Source: Streptomyces noursei (lineage in GTDB: Bacteria > Actinomycetota > Actinomycetes > Streptomycetales > Streptomycetaceae). From it: a DNA stretch of 64,000 bases. This document shows positions 16,726-25,251 of this stretch, piece after piece. The number at the start of each line of letters is the position of its first letter. Position 1 is the first letter of the stretch. Location: contig NZ_CP070326.1 in NCBI RefSeq assembly GCF_016917755.1, forward strand, positions 62,001 through 126,000, written 5' to 3'. Both the position numbers and the translations under genes were made by a program. The notes below the pieces were generated by a model that saw only the letters and a list, made by a program, of their open reading frames with translations, was not told the origin of the DNA and ran no database searches.

Positions 16726-17607
16726 TCAGTGACGGAGGCCCGACGGCTTGGGCAGGGTGCAGCCCGCGGCGTTCAGGTCGAGCTTGTTGCCGGTGCCGAA
16801 GCACTTGGGGATGCCGTAGGTCTCCTCGGCGTAGCCGATGCCGTTATGGACGGTGACGTTGCCGTTCTCGTCCACCTCGCACGGGTTGTTGACGGTGCAG
16901 CGCTCACCGTTCTCGTTGATGGTGTTGTTGATGGCGGTGACCTTGCCGGTGGAGTTGTCGATCACCGGCGACCCGGAGGTGCCACCGATCACGTTGCACT
17001 CCCGGGTGTAGCGGACCGAATCCTTCCAGGCCCAGTCGCCCTCCTTCAGCGTGGGCGCGAACCCGTCGATGCTGCAGGTGTACGTCTTCTTCCAGTAGCC
17101 GGAGACGACGCTGATCCCGGCCCCCTTGGCGGGGTGGTCGGTGGACAGCTCCAGCGGCTTGATCCCGTACTTCTGCTCGATCTGCGCGTAGGTCGAGCCG
17201 GTCTCGTACAGCGTCACGTCGGTGTCGGTCATGGTCGCGTAGGAGACCTTGGTGGCCTGGATCGAGCCCAGGTCGCCGGCCGACTTGTCCAGGACGGTGA
17301 AGCTGCGGCTGGAGGGCTGGTCGACTATCACCTGGCCCGGAGAGGGCATCCCGCTCTCCAGGCAGTGGCCGTTGGTCATCACCAGCGCCGGGTCGTTCGG
17401 CTGCGAGGTGGGCATCTTGACGATCGATCCGGAACAGTCGTCCAGCGCCACCGTGCCCGCGAAGTCGACGGCCTGGGTCCGCGGCGGCCCGGGCTTGTGG
17501 TGCGCGGCGGCGCCGACCGGGGCCGCGCCCGCCGGGGCGGCGGCGGTCACCAACGCGGCCGCGCCCAGCACGGCGGTGGCCAGGGTGCCGACGAGAGGTC
17601 GATACAT
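16726..17607 (-). CDS. Secreted trypsin-like serine protease
   Basis: 293 residues with a Sec signal (ATAVLGAAALVTAAAPAGAA, likely cleaved after AGA or APA). The mature domain is chymotrypsin-fold: catalytic His in MTNGHCLES, Asp in TDTDVTLYE, nucleophile Ser in IGGTSGSPVID. Six or more cysteines could form disulfides, including a pair in ERCTVNNPCEVDENGN. It is an exported peptidase of the V8/trypsin superfamily; the S1 pocket residues do not clearly define specificity. It is monocistronic, with a hairpin downstream. Confidence 0.88.
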   Translation of the reverse strand: MYRPLVGTLATAVLGAAALVTAAAPAGAAPVGAAAHHKPGPPRTQAVDFAGTVALDDCSGSIVKMPTSQPNDPALVMTNGHCLESGMPSPGQVIVDQPSSRSFTVLDKSAGDLGSIQATKVSYATMTDTDVTLYETGSTYAQIEQKYGIKPLELSTDHPAKGAGISVVSGYWKKTYTCSIDGFAPTLKEGDWAWKDSVRYTRECNVIGGTSGSPVIDNSTGKVTAINNTINENGERCTVNNPCEVDENGNVTVHNGIGYAEETYGIPKCFGTGNKLDLNAAGCTLPKPSGLRH

Positions 17608-18094
17608 GTGGGGGTCCTCTCAGTTCTGTGTCCGGAGGTCCACGGCGTCGGTTCCCCTCCGCCACTCCGGATATGTCACGCGCATTCTGTGCTGGAGTGC
17701 GCTCCAGGGCAATGGGCTTCCGAGAACAGTGGAAAAATGACCGGAGATCACAAAGGTACGCTGCCCCAACGGAGTTCAGCGGTGCGCACGGAACACCCGT
17801 GAGACTTCCGGTGTGCGTACTGCCTTCACCGCCGCTGACCTGCGCCCGCTCGACGGCTTGCTTCTTGTCCACAACTGCGGTGTCTCACAGCCCTCTTGTC
17901 CGTAGTTGTGCCGATGGGTTCGGCGAGGAGGTGGCGGCGGTGGTGGACGACGAGCCTCGCCCTGATGGCCAATCCGGCAATCACCGCCGCCACTGAGGGT
18001 TCGTCCTCGCCGTGTGCTGCCGCAAGAGGCTGGGCCGACGCGAGATCAAGTGCCCTTATCCGCCTTCGCGCGACGCTTCCGATCAGACTCTGGA
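17608..18094. other. Intergenic region upstream of the protease gene
   Basis: 487 bp without a gene I can support. Frames on both strands lack domain similarity. The protease promoter must lie near 17610-17700, where the base composition drops (CCGGATATGTCACGCGCATTC), but no canonical boxes stand out. Confidence 0.45.
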
Positions 18095-18478
18095 TCAGGT
18101 TGCGGGACGGGTGCCCCAAGCGTTCTGGAGAGCTGGCTGCACGCCCTCCCCAAGCACAAGGCGTGTCATCCCGCCTGGCAGGGTGGGCAGCTCAGCCCAG
18201 TGCGTCACGGTCTCAGCGCTGGCAAGGCCGTAGGGCAGACGGACAACCCCGTCGGAGTCGACGAAGCAGTCCCTGTGCTCCGCCCCGTCCTCGCTCCAGT
18301 GCAGAGTCGTGAAGTACATCGGCATCACCAACCAGAATTCCTCGCCCAACGCCGCATCGGAATCAGCCGTACTGTCCGCTGGATAGCGGCCCGTGATCGC
18401 GGCTGCCACCGGTGTTCCGCTCCGAGGCAGCCTCTCGCGTGCGTCCACCCACGTGACGACGTTGTTCAGGTTCGTCAT
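18095..18478 (-). CDS. Small hypothetical protein, DUF551/immunity-like fold possible
   Basis: A 127-residue soluble protein starting MTNLNNVVTWVDARERLPRS, with GGTGGAG just before the ATG. The W-V-D-A-R-E-R-L-P-R-S-G-x-P-V opening is reminiscent of the DUF551 pattern (WIS-x-x-x-RLP-x-x-x-x-V), and FTTLHWSEDG is a typical middle segment of that kind. It has no signal peptide. I do not know its function. It stands alone. Confidence 0.55.
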   Translation of the reverse strand: MTNLNNVVTWVDARERLPRSGTPVAAAITGRYPADSTADSDAALGEEFWLVMPMYFTTLHWSEDGAEHRDCFVDSDGVVRLPYGLASAETVTHWAELPTLPGGMTRLVLGEGVQPALQNAWGTRPAT

Positions 18479-18857
18479 CTCCACCCTCACTCAGGCACTC
18501 GGGAAATCTGCTTCTGCCCTATGCCCGCACGTCGGCATAGGGCACTCGCCGCCCCGCCCTCGGCATCCGGCAAGACCGCCCGGCACTCACAAAGGTTGCT
18601 CGGGGCGGAACGAGCACACCCCACGGTGCATGGAGCGCTCCATGTCGACTGATCCCCAGCCCGAGGCACGGCTGCGGCTGCTGCTTCCGGTGGCGGCCGG
18701 GGCGTTCCACGGGCACTCGACCAGCGGAATCAGCCGGGGCAGGGAGACGTCGTGACGGATGCTGATGCGTCCCGGCAGGTGAGGGGGTGCAAGGGCGTGT
18801 ATCGAACGTGCCTGGTGAGGATGGCGGAGAGCCCGCTTTCTGATCCAGAATGATCGG
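18479..18857. other. Intergenic region with two palindromes
   Basis: 379 bp without a supported gene. It contains a stem-loop (TGCCCTATGCC at 18515-18525 with GGCATAGGGCA at 18534-18544) and a perfect 16-bp palindrome CATGGAGCGCTCCATG at 18629-18644, which could be a regulator site. The promoter of the GNAT gene at 18858 must lie at the right-hand end. Confidence 0.5.
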
Positions 18858-19400
18858 ATGGTCACGCTTGAGACTCCCCGTTTGATCCTGCGTCGTTGGT
18901 GCGAGGAAGACGTTGCGCCCATGGCTGCCATCAATGCCGACCCCGAGGTCATGCGGTGGATCCGTGACGGCAGCGTCCGTGACGAACAGCAGACTCGCGA
19001 AGGGATCCAGGCATGGGAGCGCGAGTGGGAGTCACAGGGCTTCGGCCTGTTCGCCGTGGAGATCCGGTCCACTGGCGAGCTGGCCGGGTTCACCGGCCTT
19101 TCGGTGCCCGACTTCTTGCCGGAGGTTCTGCCGGCGGTTGAGGTCGGCTGGCGACTGGGACGTTCCCACTGGGGGCAGGGCTTGGCCACCGAGGCCGCTG
19201 CGGCCGCCGTACGGTTCGGGTTCGCAGAACGAGGGTTGGAGCGGATCGTCAGCATCACTCAAGTGGGCAACGACGCCTCCGAACGGATCATGACCAAACT
19301 GGGGATGCATCCGGTCCGCGAGACTGTCAATCCCACCGGCGGCCGGCGGGTCCGGGTGTTCGAGTTGTCGTCGGACCAGTACGTCACAACCACTCGTTGA
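18858..19400 (+). CDS. GNAT N-acetyltransferase, RimJ/RimL type
   Basis: 180 residues, opening ETPRLILRRWCEEDVAPMAAIN with FTGLSVPDF, the acetyl-CoA loop GWRLGRSHWGQGLATEA (Q/RxxGxG/A), and RIMTKLGMHPVRE. Members acetylate protein N-termini, antibiotics or amino acids. The last few codons overlap the tail of a decayed IS5-type transposase on the other strand, so the native C-terminus may have been altered by that insertion. Confidence 0.9.
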   Translation: MVTLETPRLILRRWCEEDVAPMAAINADPEVMRWIRDGSVRDEQQTREGIQAWEREWESQGFGLFAVEIRSTGELAGFTGLSVPDFLPEVLPAVEVGWRLGRSHWGQGLATEAAAAAVRFGFAERGLERIVSITQVGNDASERIMTKLGMHPVRETVNPTGGRRVRVFELSSDQYVTTTR

Positions 19401-19527
19401 CGGCGGCAACGAGGACGGCAGCCTCGTAGCGGACCGCGAGTTCGTCATAGCTGGTGACGACGGCTCGTTGTCTCTTGAGGCGATTGATGCCGCACTCGAC
19501 CGCGTGCCGGGCCTTGTAGTCCTCATG
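19384..19527 (-). pseudogene. IS5-family transposase, C-terminal remnant
   Basis: About 45 residues read EDYKARHAVECGINRLKRQR, then YDELAVRYEAAVLVAAVNEWL and a stop. This is the conserved C-terminus of IS5-group DDE transposases, including the Y-x(2)-R region and the final E-W-L. The N-terminal catalytic domain is gone and no terminal inverted repeats are evident. It marks an old insertion and deletion. Confidence 0.8.
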
Positions 19528-19713
19528 TGGGGCTCTCGTATGGGCGGCGGCGGACGACGACGAGCGGACGTCGTATGCCGACCACATGGCCACCGGGTGC
19601 GATGACGGGTAATCGGTAGAGGGGGCGACGGGGACGGCGGGATGTGCGAGGCCGTCGAGTCGAACCGTGTCAGCGGACTTTCAGTGACGGCTGTTTCTTC
19701 ATCGGTTTCTTCG

Positions 19714-20307
19714 TCAGTTCGGTTCCGGCAGAGCGTGTTTGAGGAGGACCTCTGCTGCCGCCCGTGCGTGCCGGCCGTAGTCCGCATCGCCCAGCACCAT
19801 GGCTCGGCTGGCCGCCCCGTCGGCGAGGGTGACCAGTTGTTCGGCGAGTGCGACGGGTTGGCGGCAGCCCATATCCGTCACGAGGGCAGCGACCAGCCGC
19901 ACCATCCGCAGTTTCTGTTCGCGGGCGTAGGAGTGGACCGCGCTGTCCGGGTCGGGGAACTCCGCGGCGGCGTCGATGAACGGGCATCCGCGCACCGGAG
20001 CCTGCTCCGGCGCGGGCTGGTCGAACAACCGGAGGATGCGTTCCCGCGGGGGGATGTCCTCGCGGGTCAGCACGCTCTCCAGGGTGGCCCCCGAGGACGC
20101 GAGGTCCTGGAGGTGGGCGACGACCAGGTCGCTCTTGGTGCGGAAGTGCGTGTAGAGCGTGCGCTTGGAGACCGGCGCTTCCTCCGCGACCTGTTCCATG
20201 CCGGTCGCATTGATGCCCTGAGTCGCGAACAGCCGGGCGGCGGCGGCCAGAATGCGCTCCCGCCCGCCACGTCCCCGCCCGCGAGGAGTCGTCGTCACCG
20301 TATCCAT
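19714..20307 (-). CDS. TetR-family transcriptional regulator
   Basis: 197 residues. The HTH is RILAAAARLFATQGINATG followed by MEQVAEEAPVSKRTLYTHFRTKSDLVVAHL. The C-terminal domain contains GCPFIDAAAEFPDPDSA, the RGCPF(I/L)xAAAE motif of the TetR_C_16-like group that often controls flavin or quinone enzymes. It is divergent from a nitroreductase gene, with two matching operators between them, so it is its likely repressor. Confidence 0.94.
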   Translation of the reverse strand: MDTVTTTPRGRGRGGRERILAAAARLFATQGINATGMEQVAEEAPVSKRTLYTHFRTKSDLVVAHLQDLASSGATLESVLTREDIPPRERILRLFDQPAPEQAPVRGCPFIDAAAEFPDPDSAVHSYAREQKLRMVRLVAALVTDMGCRQPVALAEQLVTLADGAASRAMVLGDADYGRHARAAAEVLLKHALPEPN

Positions 20308-20314
20308 GGGCGAA

Positions 20315-20332
20315 GTATACGTTCGCGTTTAC
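20315..20332. promoter_or_regulatory. TetR operator, proximal to the regulator gene
   Basis: GTATACG-TTCG-CGTTTAC: 7-bp arms with a 4-bp spacer and one mismatch to perfect symmetry. It has the same architecture as the second site at 20367, and lies 8 bp upstream of the TetR start. Confidence 0.75.
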
Positions 20333-20366
20333 TTACGGGGAGGCGGCCTGTTACGGTTACCGGAAG

Positions 20367-20384
20367 GTAAACGGCATCGTTTAC
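20367..20384. promoter_or_regulatory. TetR operator, proximal to the nitroreductase gene
   Basis: GTAAACG-GCAT-CGTTTAC is a perfect palindrome (7-4-7) located 25 bp upstream of the nitroreductase ATG. Together with 20315-20332 it forms a pair of operators 52 bp apart centre to centre. Confidence 0.8.
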
Positions 20385-20409
20385 ATCGGCTGTTGTCGAG
20401 GAGGGCCCC

Positions 20410-21099
20410 ATGAGTGAGTCGATCTCCAACGAACTGAGCGGCTGTGCGGAGAAGTTGATACGCGGCCGTCACGCGACCCGCGCGTTCCGGCCGGAAGCCG
20501 TGCCTGAGGACACGATGCGTGCGCTGTTCTCACTGGCCGGCGCCGCGCCCTCCAATTCCAACGCACAGCCCTGGCGGGTGGAGGTGGTGAGCGGCGCGGC
20601 ACGTGAGCGTCTGGCGGATGCCTTGCAGGCGGCCCACGCAGCAAAGCGCACCTCGGTGGACTTCCCCTATTCCGAAGAGATGTACTCGCCGGTGCATCAG
20701 GCACGCCGGGCGGCGTTCGCCGCAGAGCTGTACGGAGCGCTGGGCATCGGCCGTGACGGCCACACGGCACGCGCGGCCTACGACGCGGAGAGCCTGCGTT
20801 TCTACGGCGCGCCACACGCCGCATTCCTGTTTGTCAACGGTGACGGCGGGGCACGGCTGGCCGCGGATGTCGGCGCCTACATGCAGACCCTGCTCCTGGC
20901 AATGACCGCGTATGGCGTGGACAGCTGCCCGCAGGGGCTGCTGAGCTTCTATGCCGACACCGTGCGCGCCGAACTCGGCGTCACCGAAGGAAAGTTGCTC
21001 GTGGGAATCTCCTTCGGCTATGCCGACGAGGCCGCGCCGGTGAACCGGGTCACGACCGGGCGGGCCGCGCTCGCGGCAACCACGGCATTCCATGACTAG
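20410..21099 (+). CDS. Nitroreductase family FMN oxidoreductase
   Basis: 229 residues. RHATRAFRPEAVPEDTMRAL and APSNSNAQPWRVEVVSG form the FMN/NAD(P)H-binding N-terminus. YMQTLLLAMTAYGVDSCPQG and GISFGYADEAAPVNRV complete the nitro-FMN-reductase fold. It reduces nitro-aromatics or quinones by two electrons as a dimer. A GAGGAGGG ribosome site precedes the ATG. It is regulated by the divergent TetR through the palindromes at 20315 and 20367. Confidence 0.93.
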   Translation: MSESISNELSGCAEKLIRGRHATRAFRPEAVPEDTMRALFSLAGAAPSNSNAQPWRVEVVSGAARERLADALQAAHAAKRTSVDFPYSEEMYSPVHQARRAAFAAELYGALGIGRDGHTARAAYDAESLRFYGAPHAAFLFVNGDGGARLAADVGAYMQTLLLAMTAYGVDSCPQGLLSFYADTVRAELGVTEGKLLVGISFGYADEAAPVNRVTTGRAALAATTAFHD

Positions 21100-21135
21100 G
21101 CCGTTTCGGCCTGTGAGGTGTGTGGGAGCCGCGGT

Positions 21136-21510
21136 TCAGTTCGCGGGGCGCCCGGGAACGACCAGTCCGGTCTCGTAGGCGGCGATCACGCCCTGGACGC
21201 GGTCGCGGAGCCCCAGCTTGGTGAGCACGTTGCTGACGTGCGTCTTCACGGTGTGCTCGCTCACCACCAGCGTTGTGGCGATCTCCGCGTTGGGCAGGCC
21301 GGCACCGAGCAGTCGCATCGTCTCGCGCTCGCGGGTGGTGAGGACGTCCAGGCGTTCGCCTCGCGGCGGCGGCACCGCGGCGCCGCAGGTGAAGGCGGCG
21401 ATCAGGGAGCGGGTGACGGAGGGGGCGAGCAGCGAGTCGCCCGCCGCGACCACGCGGACCGCGTGCACGAGGTCGTCCCGCCGTACGTCCTCCCGGAAGA
21501 GGGAGCAGCG
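21136..21510 (-). pseudogene. 5'-truncated NarL/LuxR-type response regulator
   Basis: The complete LuxR HTH is present (LTTRERETMRLLGAGLPNAE, then TTLVVSEHTVKTHVSNVLTK). Before it is the end of the receiver (LFREDVRRDDLVHAVRVVAAG, a degenerate version of the usual LKD motif). All of the phospho-acceptor part is missing, and the upstream sequence runs into the divergent GNAT gene at 21545. A short GTG-initiated HTH-only protein (about 110 residues) might still be made, but it reads as a truncated gene. Confidence 0.7.
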
Positions 21511-21544
21511 AGGGGAGCCGACAATTCTCAGGGATAATGGAGGT

Positions 21545-22018
21545 ATGGAGCTGCGCGGGGATGACGTCGTACTGCGGCCGGTGGGAGACGGCGAGGGTGA
21601 GGTTCTCGACAGGATCGTGCGAGAACCGGAAGTCGCGGCGTGGTGGTCGCCCCCGGAAGACTACGAGGGCATGCTCGCCATTGTCTTCGAGGGCGAGGTC
21701 ATTGGAGCGGTGCAGTTCGAGGAAGAGGCCGATCCCGAGTTCCGCCGTGCCGGCATCGACATCTTCCTGACCGCACGACATCACGGGAAGGGGCTGGGTA
21801 CCGACGCGGTGCGCACACTGGCCAGGTGGCTGGTGCGGGAGTGCGGCCATCACCGGCTGACCATCGATCCTGCTGCGGCCAACGCCGCAGCGATCCGCAG
21901 TTACGGCAAGGTCGGGTTCAAGCCGGTGGGGATCATGCGAGCGTATGGGCGCGACCACCAGACGGGACTCTGGCAGGACGCACTGTTGATGGACCTGCTT
22001 GCCGAGGAGTTGACCTGA
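21545..22018 (+). CDS. GNAT acetyltransferase, AAC(6')-like
   Basis: 157 residues resembling the AacA4/AAC(6') subgroup: VVLRPVGDGEGEVLDRIV, VAAWW, GAVQFEEEADPEFRRAGIDI, HHGKGLGTDAVRTLARWL (acetyl-CoA loop), and HRLTIDPAAANAAAIRSYGKVGF. Family members acetylate aminoglycosides, but the subgroup is broad and resistance cannot be asserted from sequence. GGAGGT sits only one base before the ATG, so initiation at this codon is a little uncertain. Confidence 0.85.
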   Translation: MELRGDDVVLRPVGDGEGEVLDRIVREPEVAAWWSPPEDYEGMLAIVFEGEVIGAVQFEEEADPEFRRAGIDIFLTARHHGKGLGTDAVRTLARWLVRECGHHRLTIDPAAANAAAIRSYGKVGFKPVGIMRAYGRDHQTGLWQDALLMDLLAEELT

Positions 22019-22196
22019 CGTGACGTGACCTGACCGGTCGGCTTCCGAACACCTCGCGTGAGGCGTTGTCCGCTCCCGCCGTCGCCGGTATGTCTCTCCC
22101 CCCTCCCCCTCGCTGCCATCCTCATCCGGGCTCGGCGAGGGTTCGGGGAGCGTCAGGCCCGGGGCGCTTGCCGGAGGGCCATGGGCGTGGGCGTGG

Positions 22197-23102
22197 TCAG
22201 AAGGTCATGGCGATCTTGCCGGACAAGTTGCCCTGGAGGAAGCGTTGGTGCGCAGCTCGGATGTCCTGCAGGCCGTAGGTGGAATGCACACGCAACCGCA
22301 GTGAGCCGTCGTCGACGAGCTTGGTCAGTGCGCTCAACCCGGCGCCGTCCTCGTGCACTTGGTTGACGGTGGTGCGCACTCCTCGTGAGGACAGGTCAGG
22401 GACCGGACCGGCTTGGGTGGCGATCGAGGCGTACCGGCCGCCGTCCTTCACGGCCTCGGTCAGGAAAGCCCCGAAGGTGTCGAAGACCGCGTCGTAACTG
22501 CGGTCCTGAAACGCGTCGGGGTCGGTGGCGACAACGCCCGCGCCGTGGTCGCGGGCGAAGGCCACCTGCGTGTCACGGGAGACCAGAGCATCGACCTCGA
22601 CGCCTCGTGCGCGGGCCATCTGGAGTGCCAACCCGCCTACCGCACCAGCAGCACCGGCAATCAGCAGCCGTTCTCCGGCAGACACCGCAAGCCAGTTCAG
22701 GGTCTGCCAGGCCGTCAGTCCGGGGAGCGGCAGAGTCGCGGCCTCGACCAGACTGACCGCCTGCGGAGCGACGGCCACTGCCTTTGTGGGGAGTGCGACC
22801 AGGTCGGCCCAGGTGCCCCGTCCGGAGCTGAGCTGATGCGACATGGCGATGACGCGTTCCCCTGCGCGCAGCTCGCTGTCTCCCCCGTCGACCACGACGC
22901 CGGCCAGATCCCAGCCGAGCGTCATCGGCAGCGGGGGCGTCCCTTCGCCGATGGCTCCCTCCCGGGTCTTGTCGTCGACAGGATTGATACTGGTCGCGAT
23001 GGTCCGGATCAGTACCTCTCCAGGACCCGGCTCAGGTCGGGGAGCCTCGACGAGGTTGAGAACGTCGGGGGTGCCGAATCGATCGATCTGTATGGCGCGC
23101 AC
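22197..23102 (-). CDS. NADP-dependent quinone oxidoreductase-like MDR
   Basis: 301 residues: MRAIQIDRFGTPDVLNLVEA, SINPVDDKTREG, TLGWDLAGVVVDGG, cofactor site LIAGAAGAVGGLALQMARA, and C-terminal GNLSGKIAMTF. It lacks structural-zinc cysteines and belongs to the zeta-crystallin/QOR branch acting on quinones or enones. It is monocistronic on the minus strand. Confidence 0.92.
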   Translation of the reverse strand: MRAIQIDRFGTPDVLNLVEAPRPEPGPGEVLIRTIATSINPVDDKTREGAIGEGTPPLPMTLGWDLAGVVVDGGDSELRAGERVIAMSHQLSSGRGTWADLVALPTKAVAVAPQAVSLVEAATLPLPGLTAWQTLNWLAVSAGERLLIAGAAGAVGGLALQMARARGVEVDALVSRDTQVAFARDHGAGVVATDPDAFQDRSYDAVFDTFGAFLTEAVKDGGRYASIATQAGPVPDLSSRGVRTTVNQVHEDGAGLSALTKLVDDGSLRLRVHSTYGLQDIRAAHQRFLQGNLSGKIAMTF

Positions 23103-23354
23103 GGAGAGCCCTTCACACGACTGTTGCTGATGTGTCGTACAACCCTCGTGATGATGTGGGGATTCCCGCCTCTGTCGCGCCGGCGGCCGAGCGTGCTCGA
23201 TCTCGTCGACGTGCCGGGCCGTGCCGGGCCGGCGGTGGGGTGCACGGCCATGGATCCGTCATGTCCTGCTCAGCACGATCTGGCCGATCAGTGGGGTGGA
23301 GGGTGCCGCCGCAGATGATTGCGCTGTGGAGCGGACGGGACGGACGGCCGGGAC

Positions 23355-23390
23355 GAGCGGCTGGCCGGCTGGCCGGCTGGCCGGCCGCTC
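23355..23390. repeat. Short tandem repeat (GGCTGGCC x3) inside an inverted repeat
   Basis: Three exact copies of GGCTGGCC (23359-23382) are flanked by GAGCGGC (23355-23361) and GCCGCTC (23384-23390). It lies a few bases past the stop of the DinB-like gene, so besides being a slippage-prone repeat it could work as that gene's terminator. Confidence 0.6.
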
Positions 23391-23394
23391 GGGG

Positions 23395-23940
23395 TCACAC
23401 CCCGACCGCTCCGTCGATCCGTTCGCGGATCAGGTCGGCGTGTCCGTTGTGGCGGGCGTACTCCTCGATCATGTGGATGAGTACCCAGCGCAGGGAGACC
23501 GTGCCCCGCCAGGGATCCTGACCCTCGATGTCGAGATGCGGGGCCTCGGCGACGTGTGCCTCCGCGAACGCGACCTCGGCGTGCCAGGCCGCCCAGGACT
23601 CCTCGACGGCGTCGGGGCCCGCGCCGTCGAAGTCGCCCTCGGGGACGTCCGTGGAGGAGAAGCGCAGATCGACGTCGTGGCCGGCGAGCACGGCTCGGAA
23701 CCAGCGGCGTTCCACGTCGGCGAGGTGCCGGACGAGGCCGAGGAGGGAGAGCGAGGAGGGGGGCACGGAGCGCACGGCCAACTCCGGTCCCAGTCCGGAG
23801 CACTTCAGCTTCAGGGTGGCGCGCTGGGCGTCCAGCATGGCCACCAGCATTCTTCGCTCGTCGCCGGTCGCGGGGCCGCTGAATCGGTGCTCGCTGCCGG
23901 TGCCGGTGAACAGTTCGATCCGGCGGTCGGGAATCTTCAT
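23395..23940 (-). CDS. DinB family protein (DUF664)
   Basis: 181 residues: RRMLVAMLDAQRATLKLKCS, SLSLLGLVRHLADVERRWF (metal His), and SLRWVLIHMIEEYARHNGHA (two metal His). This is the canonical DUF664 three-histidine pattern of DinB-fold proteins, possibly bacillithiol- or mycothiol-linked. The ATG at 23940 begins MKIPDRRIELFTG. No adjacent gene explains its role. Confidence 0.88.
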   Translation of the reverse strand: MKIPDRRIELFTGTGSEHRFSGPATGDERRMLVAMLDAQRATLKLKCSGLGPELAVRSVPPSSLSLLGLVRHLADVERRWFRAVLAGHDVDLRFSSTDVPEGDFDGAGPDAVEESWAAWHAEVAFAEAHVAEAPHLDIEGQDPWRGTVSLRWVLIHMIEEYARHNGHADLIRERIDGAVGV

Positions 23941-24231
23941 GCTCGTATGGTGTGCTCCGAGTGGCCGTCCTCGGAACCCCGTGGGCGCGGTGTTTCGGTG
24001 GGGCAGGAGGGCCTGCTGAGTACGGGTGTGGTGCGCGTGTGGTGATCCGCACCGCGTCCGGAGGGCCCTCGCTGCCCTTTCAACTGCCCGGCGCATGTGT
24101 CGACAACGTCCCGGGACAACACGCCTGGCTGCCGTGTCCGGGAGCTGCCGGCGTCCGTGGTGCGCAGACCGGCGTTGACGCCCTTCCGCCGTGGGACAGG
24201 GGTGCTGGGCGCTCGTGCCGGTCCGGGTCGG

Positions 24232-25251
24232 TCACTTGGTGCAGGTTCCGTTGCACTGGTACAGGCCGAGGAAGCCGCAGCCCGAGGTCACGCCGCAGAA
24301 GCAGCAGTTGCAGTGCGGGCCTTCCCACACGGTGCACCACACCGACGTGGTGCTGCAGTTGCAGGTGTCCTGGATGCCGGCGGCCGTCCGGCTCCGGCCA
24401 CTGTGTGCCTGGGTGGCGCTGGCGGGGCCGAGCGTGACCAGCAGCGCCGCGCTGTCCGCTACGCCGAACGTCTCCTTCGCCGCTGCCTCCACCGCCGAGA
24501 TGCGGCGCTGGAGTGCCGAGCCCTTCGTCGGCTCACCGACCGCGAACGTGGCCTCGGAGCCTGCCAGGGCGAGTGCGTCCTGAAGGACGCGGCTCTGCTG
24601 CGTGGTCAGGGACGGATGGGCGGCCCGGAACGTCGTCAGGTGCTCGGTCCACACCCGGCTGCGCTCCGTCGGGGACAACTCCACCAGCACCGCCTGCCGC
24701 ACCGCCGAGGGAAGTGGGGCGATGTCGGCGTAGGTGCGCGGCAATGCGTCGCGGTGCGCGGCGACCCAGGCTCGGGCTTCGGTGTCTGCCGAGCGCGCGA
24801 ATGCCGGTGTCTGTCCGGCGACGGTGATGCCGACCGCTGTGCTGACGCCGCCCGCGAGCAGCAGGAACCGCTTGCGGCTCACGCCGGCACGAGCCTGCGG
24901 TACGGCGGAGTCCGCGGCCGGAACGTTCCGGCCGGTGCGGGCCGCGTGGCGCAGTTCCCCCAGCGCCATCAGCACGCGACCGGTCGCCCGCACCCCCAGC
25001 CGACGCACCAGTGGCGGGGTCATCCGGGGGCCGGTCCAGGCGCGGGCCGAGCCGCCGGTCACCCGCAGCAGGGTCGGCGCCCACACGGGGTCGGGGCCCA
25101 TGGCTTGCGCGCGCCACCGTCGTACCTCTGCGTCGGTCAGCGGCATCACCTCCAGCTTGCCCCTGCTGGCCCCGGCGACGGCGGACGAGACCGCCGAACA
25201 GGTGCCGCAGGAGGAGTCGAACGTCAGGATCCATCGTGTCGTGGTCGACAT
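24232..25251 (-). CDS. Bacteriocin fulvocin C-related protein
   Basis: 339 residues in three parts. Residues 1-110 resemble a thioredoxin-like or DCC-type redox domain with CGTC at 15-18. Residues 125-152 form a basic-hydrophobic Tat- or anchor-like segment (SRKRFLLLAGGVSTAVG, then AFA). The exported part ends in a 43-residue cysteine-rich tail (297-339) holding ten cysteines in patterns such as CNC, CNCCFC and CNGTC. That tail is the hallmark of the streptomycete family annotated as fulvocin C-related. Whether the tail is released as a bacteriocin is unknown. Start chosen at the ATG with GAGAGGG upstream. Confidence 0.78.
   Translation of the reverse strand: MSTTTRWILTFDSSCGTCSAVSSAVAGASRGKLEVMPLTDAEVRRWRAQAMGPDPVWAPTLLRVTGGSARAWTGPRMTPPLVRRLGVRATGRVLMALGELRHAARTGRNVPAADSAVPQARAGVSRKRFLLLAGGVSTAVGITVAGQTPAFARSADTEARAWVAAHRDALPRTYADIAPLPSAVRQAVLVELSPTERSRVWTEHLTTFRAAHPSLTTQQSRVLQDALALAGSEATFAVGEPTKGSALQRRISAVEAAAKETFGVADSAALLVTLGPASATQAHSGRSRTAAGIQDTCNCSTTSVWCTVWEGPHCNCCFCGVTSGCGFLGLYQCNGTCTK

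Noticed and set aside
17826..18119. 97-codon minus-strand frame in the gap upstream of the protease
   Set aside because: No recognisable family, no ribosome site, and Arg-rich composition typical of spurious frames.
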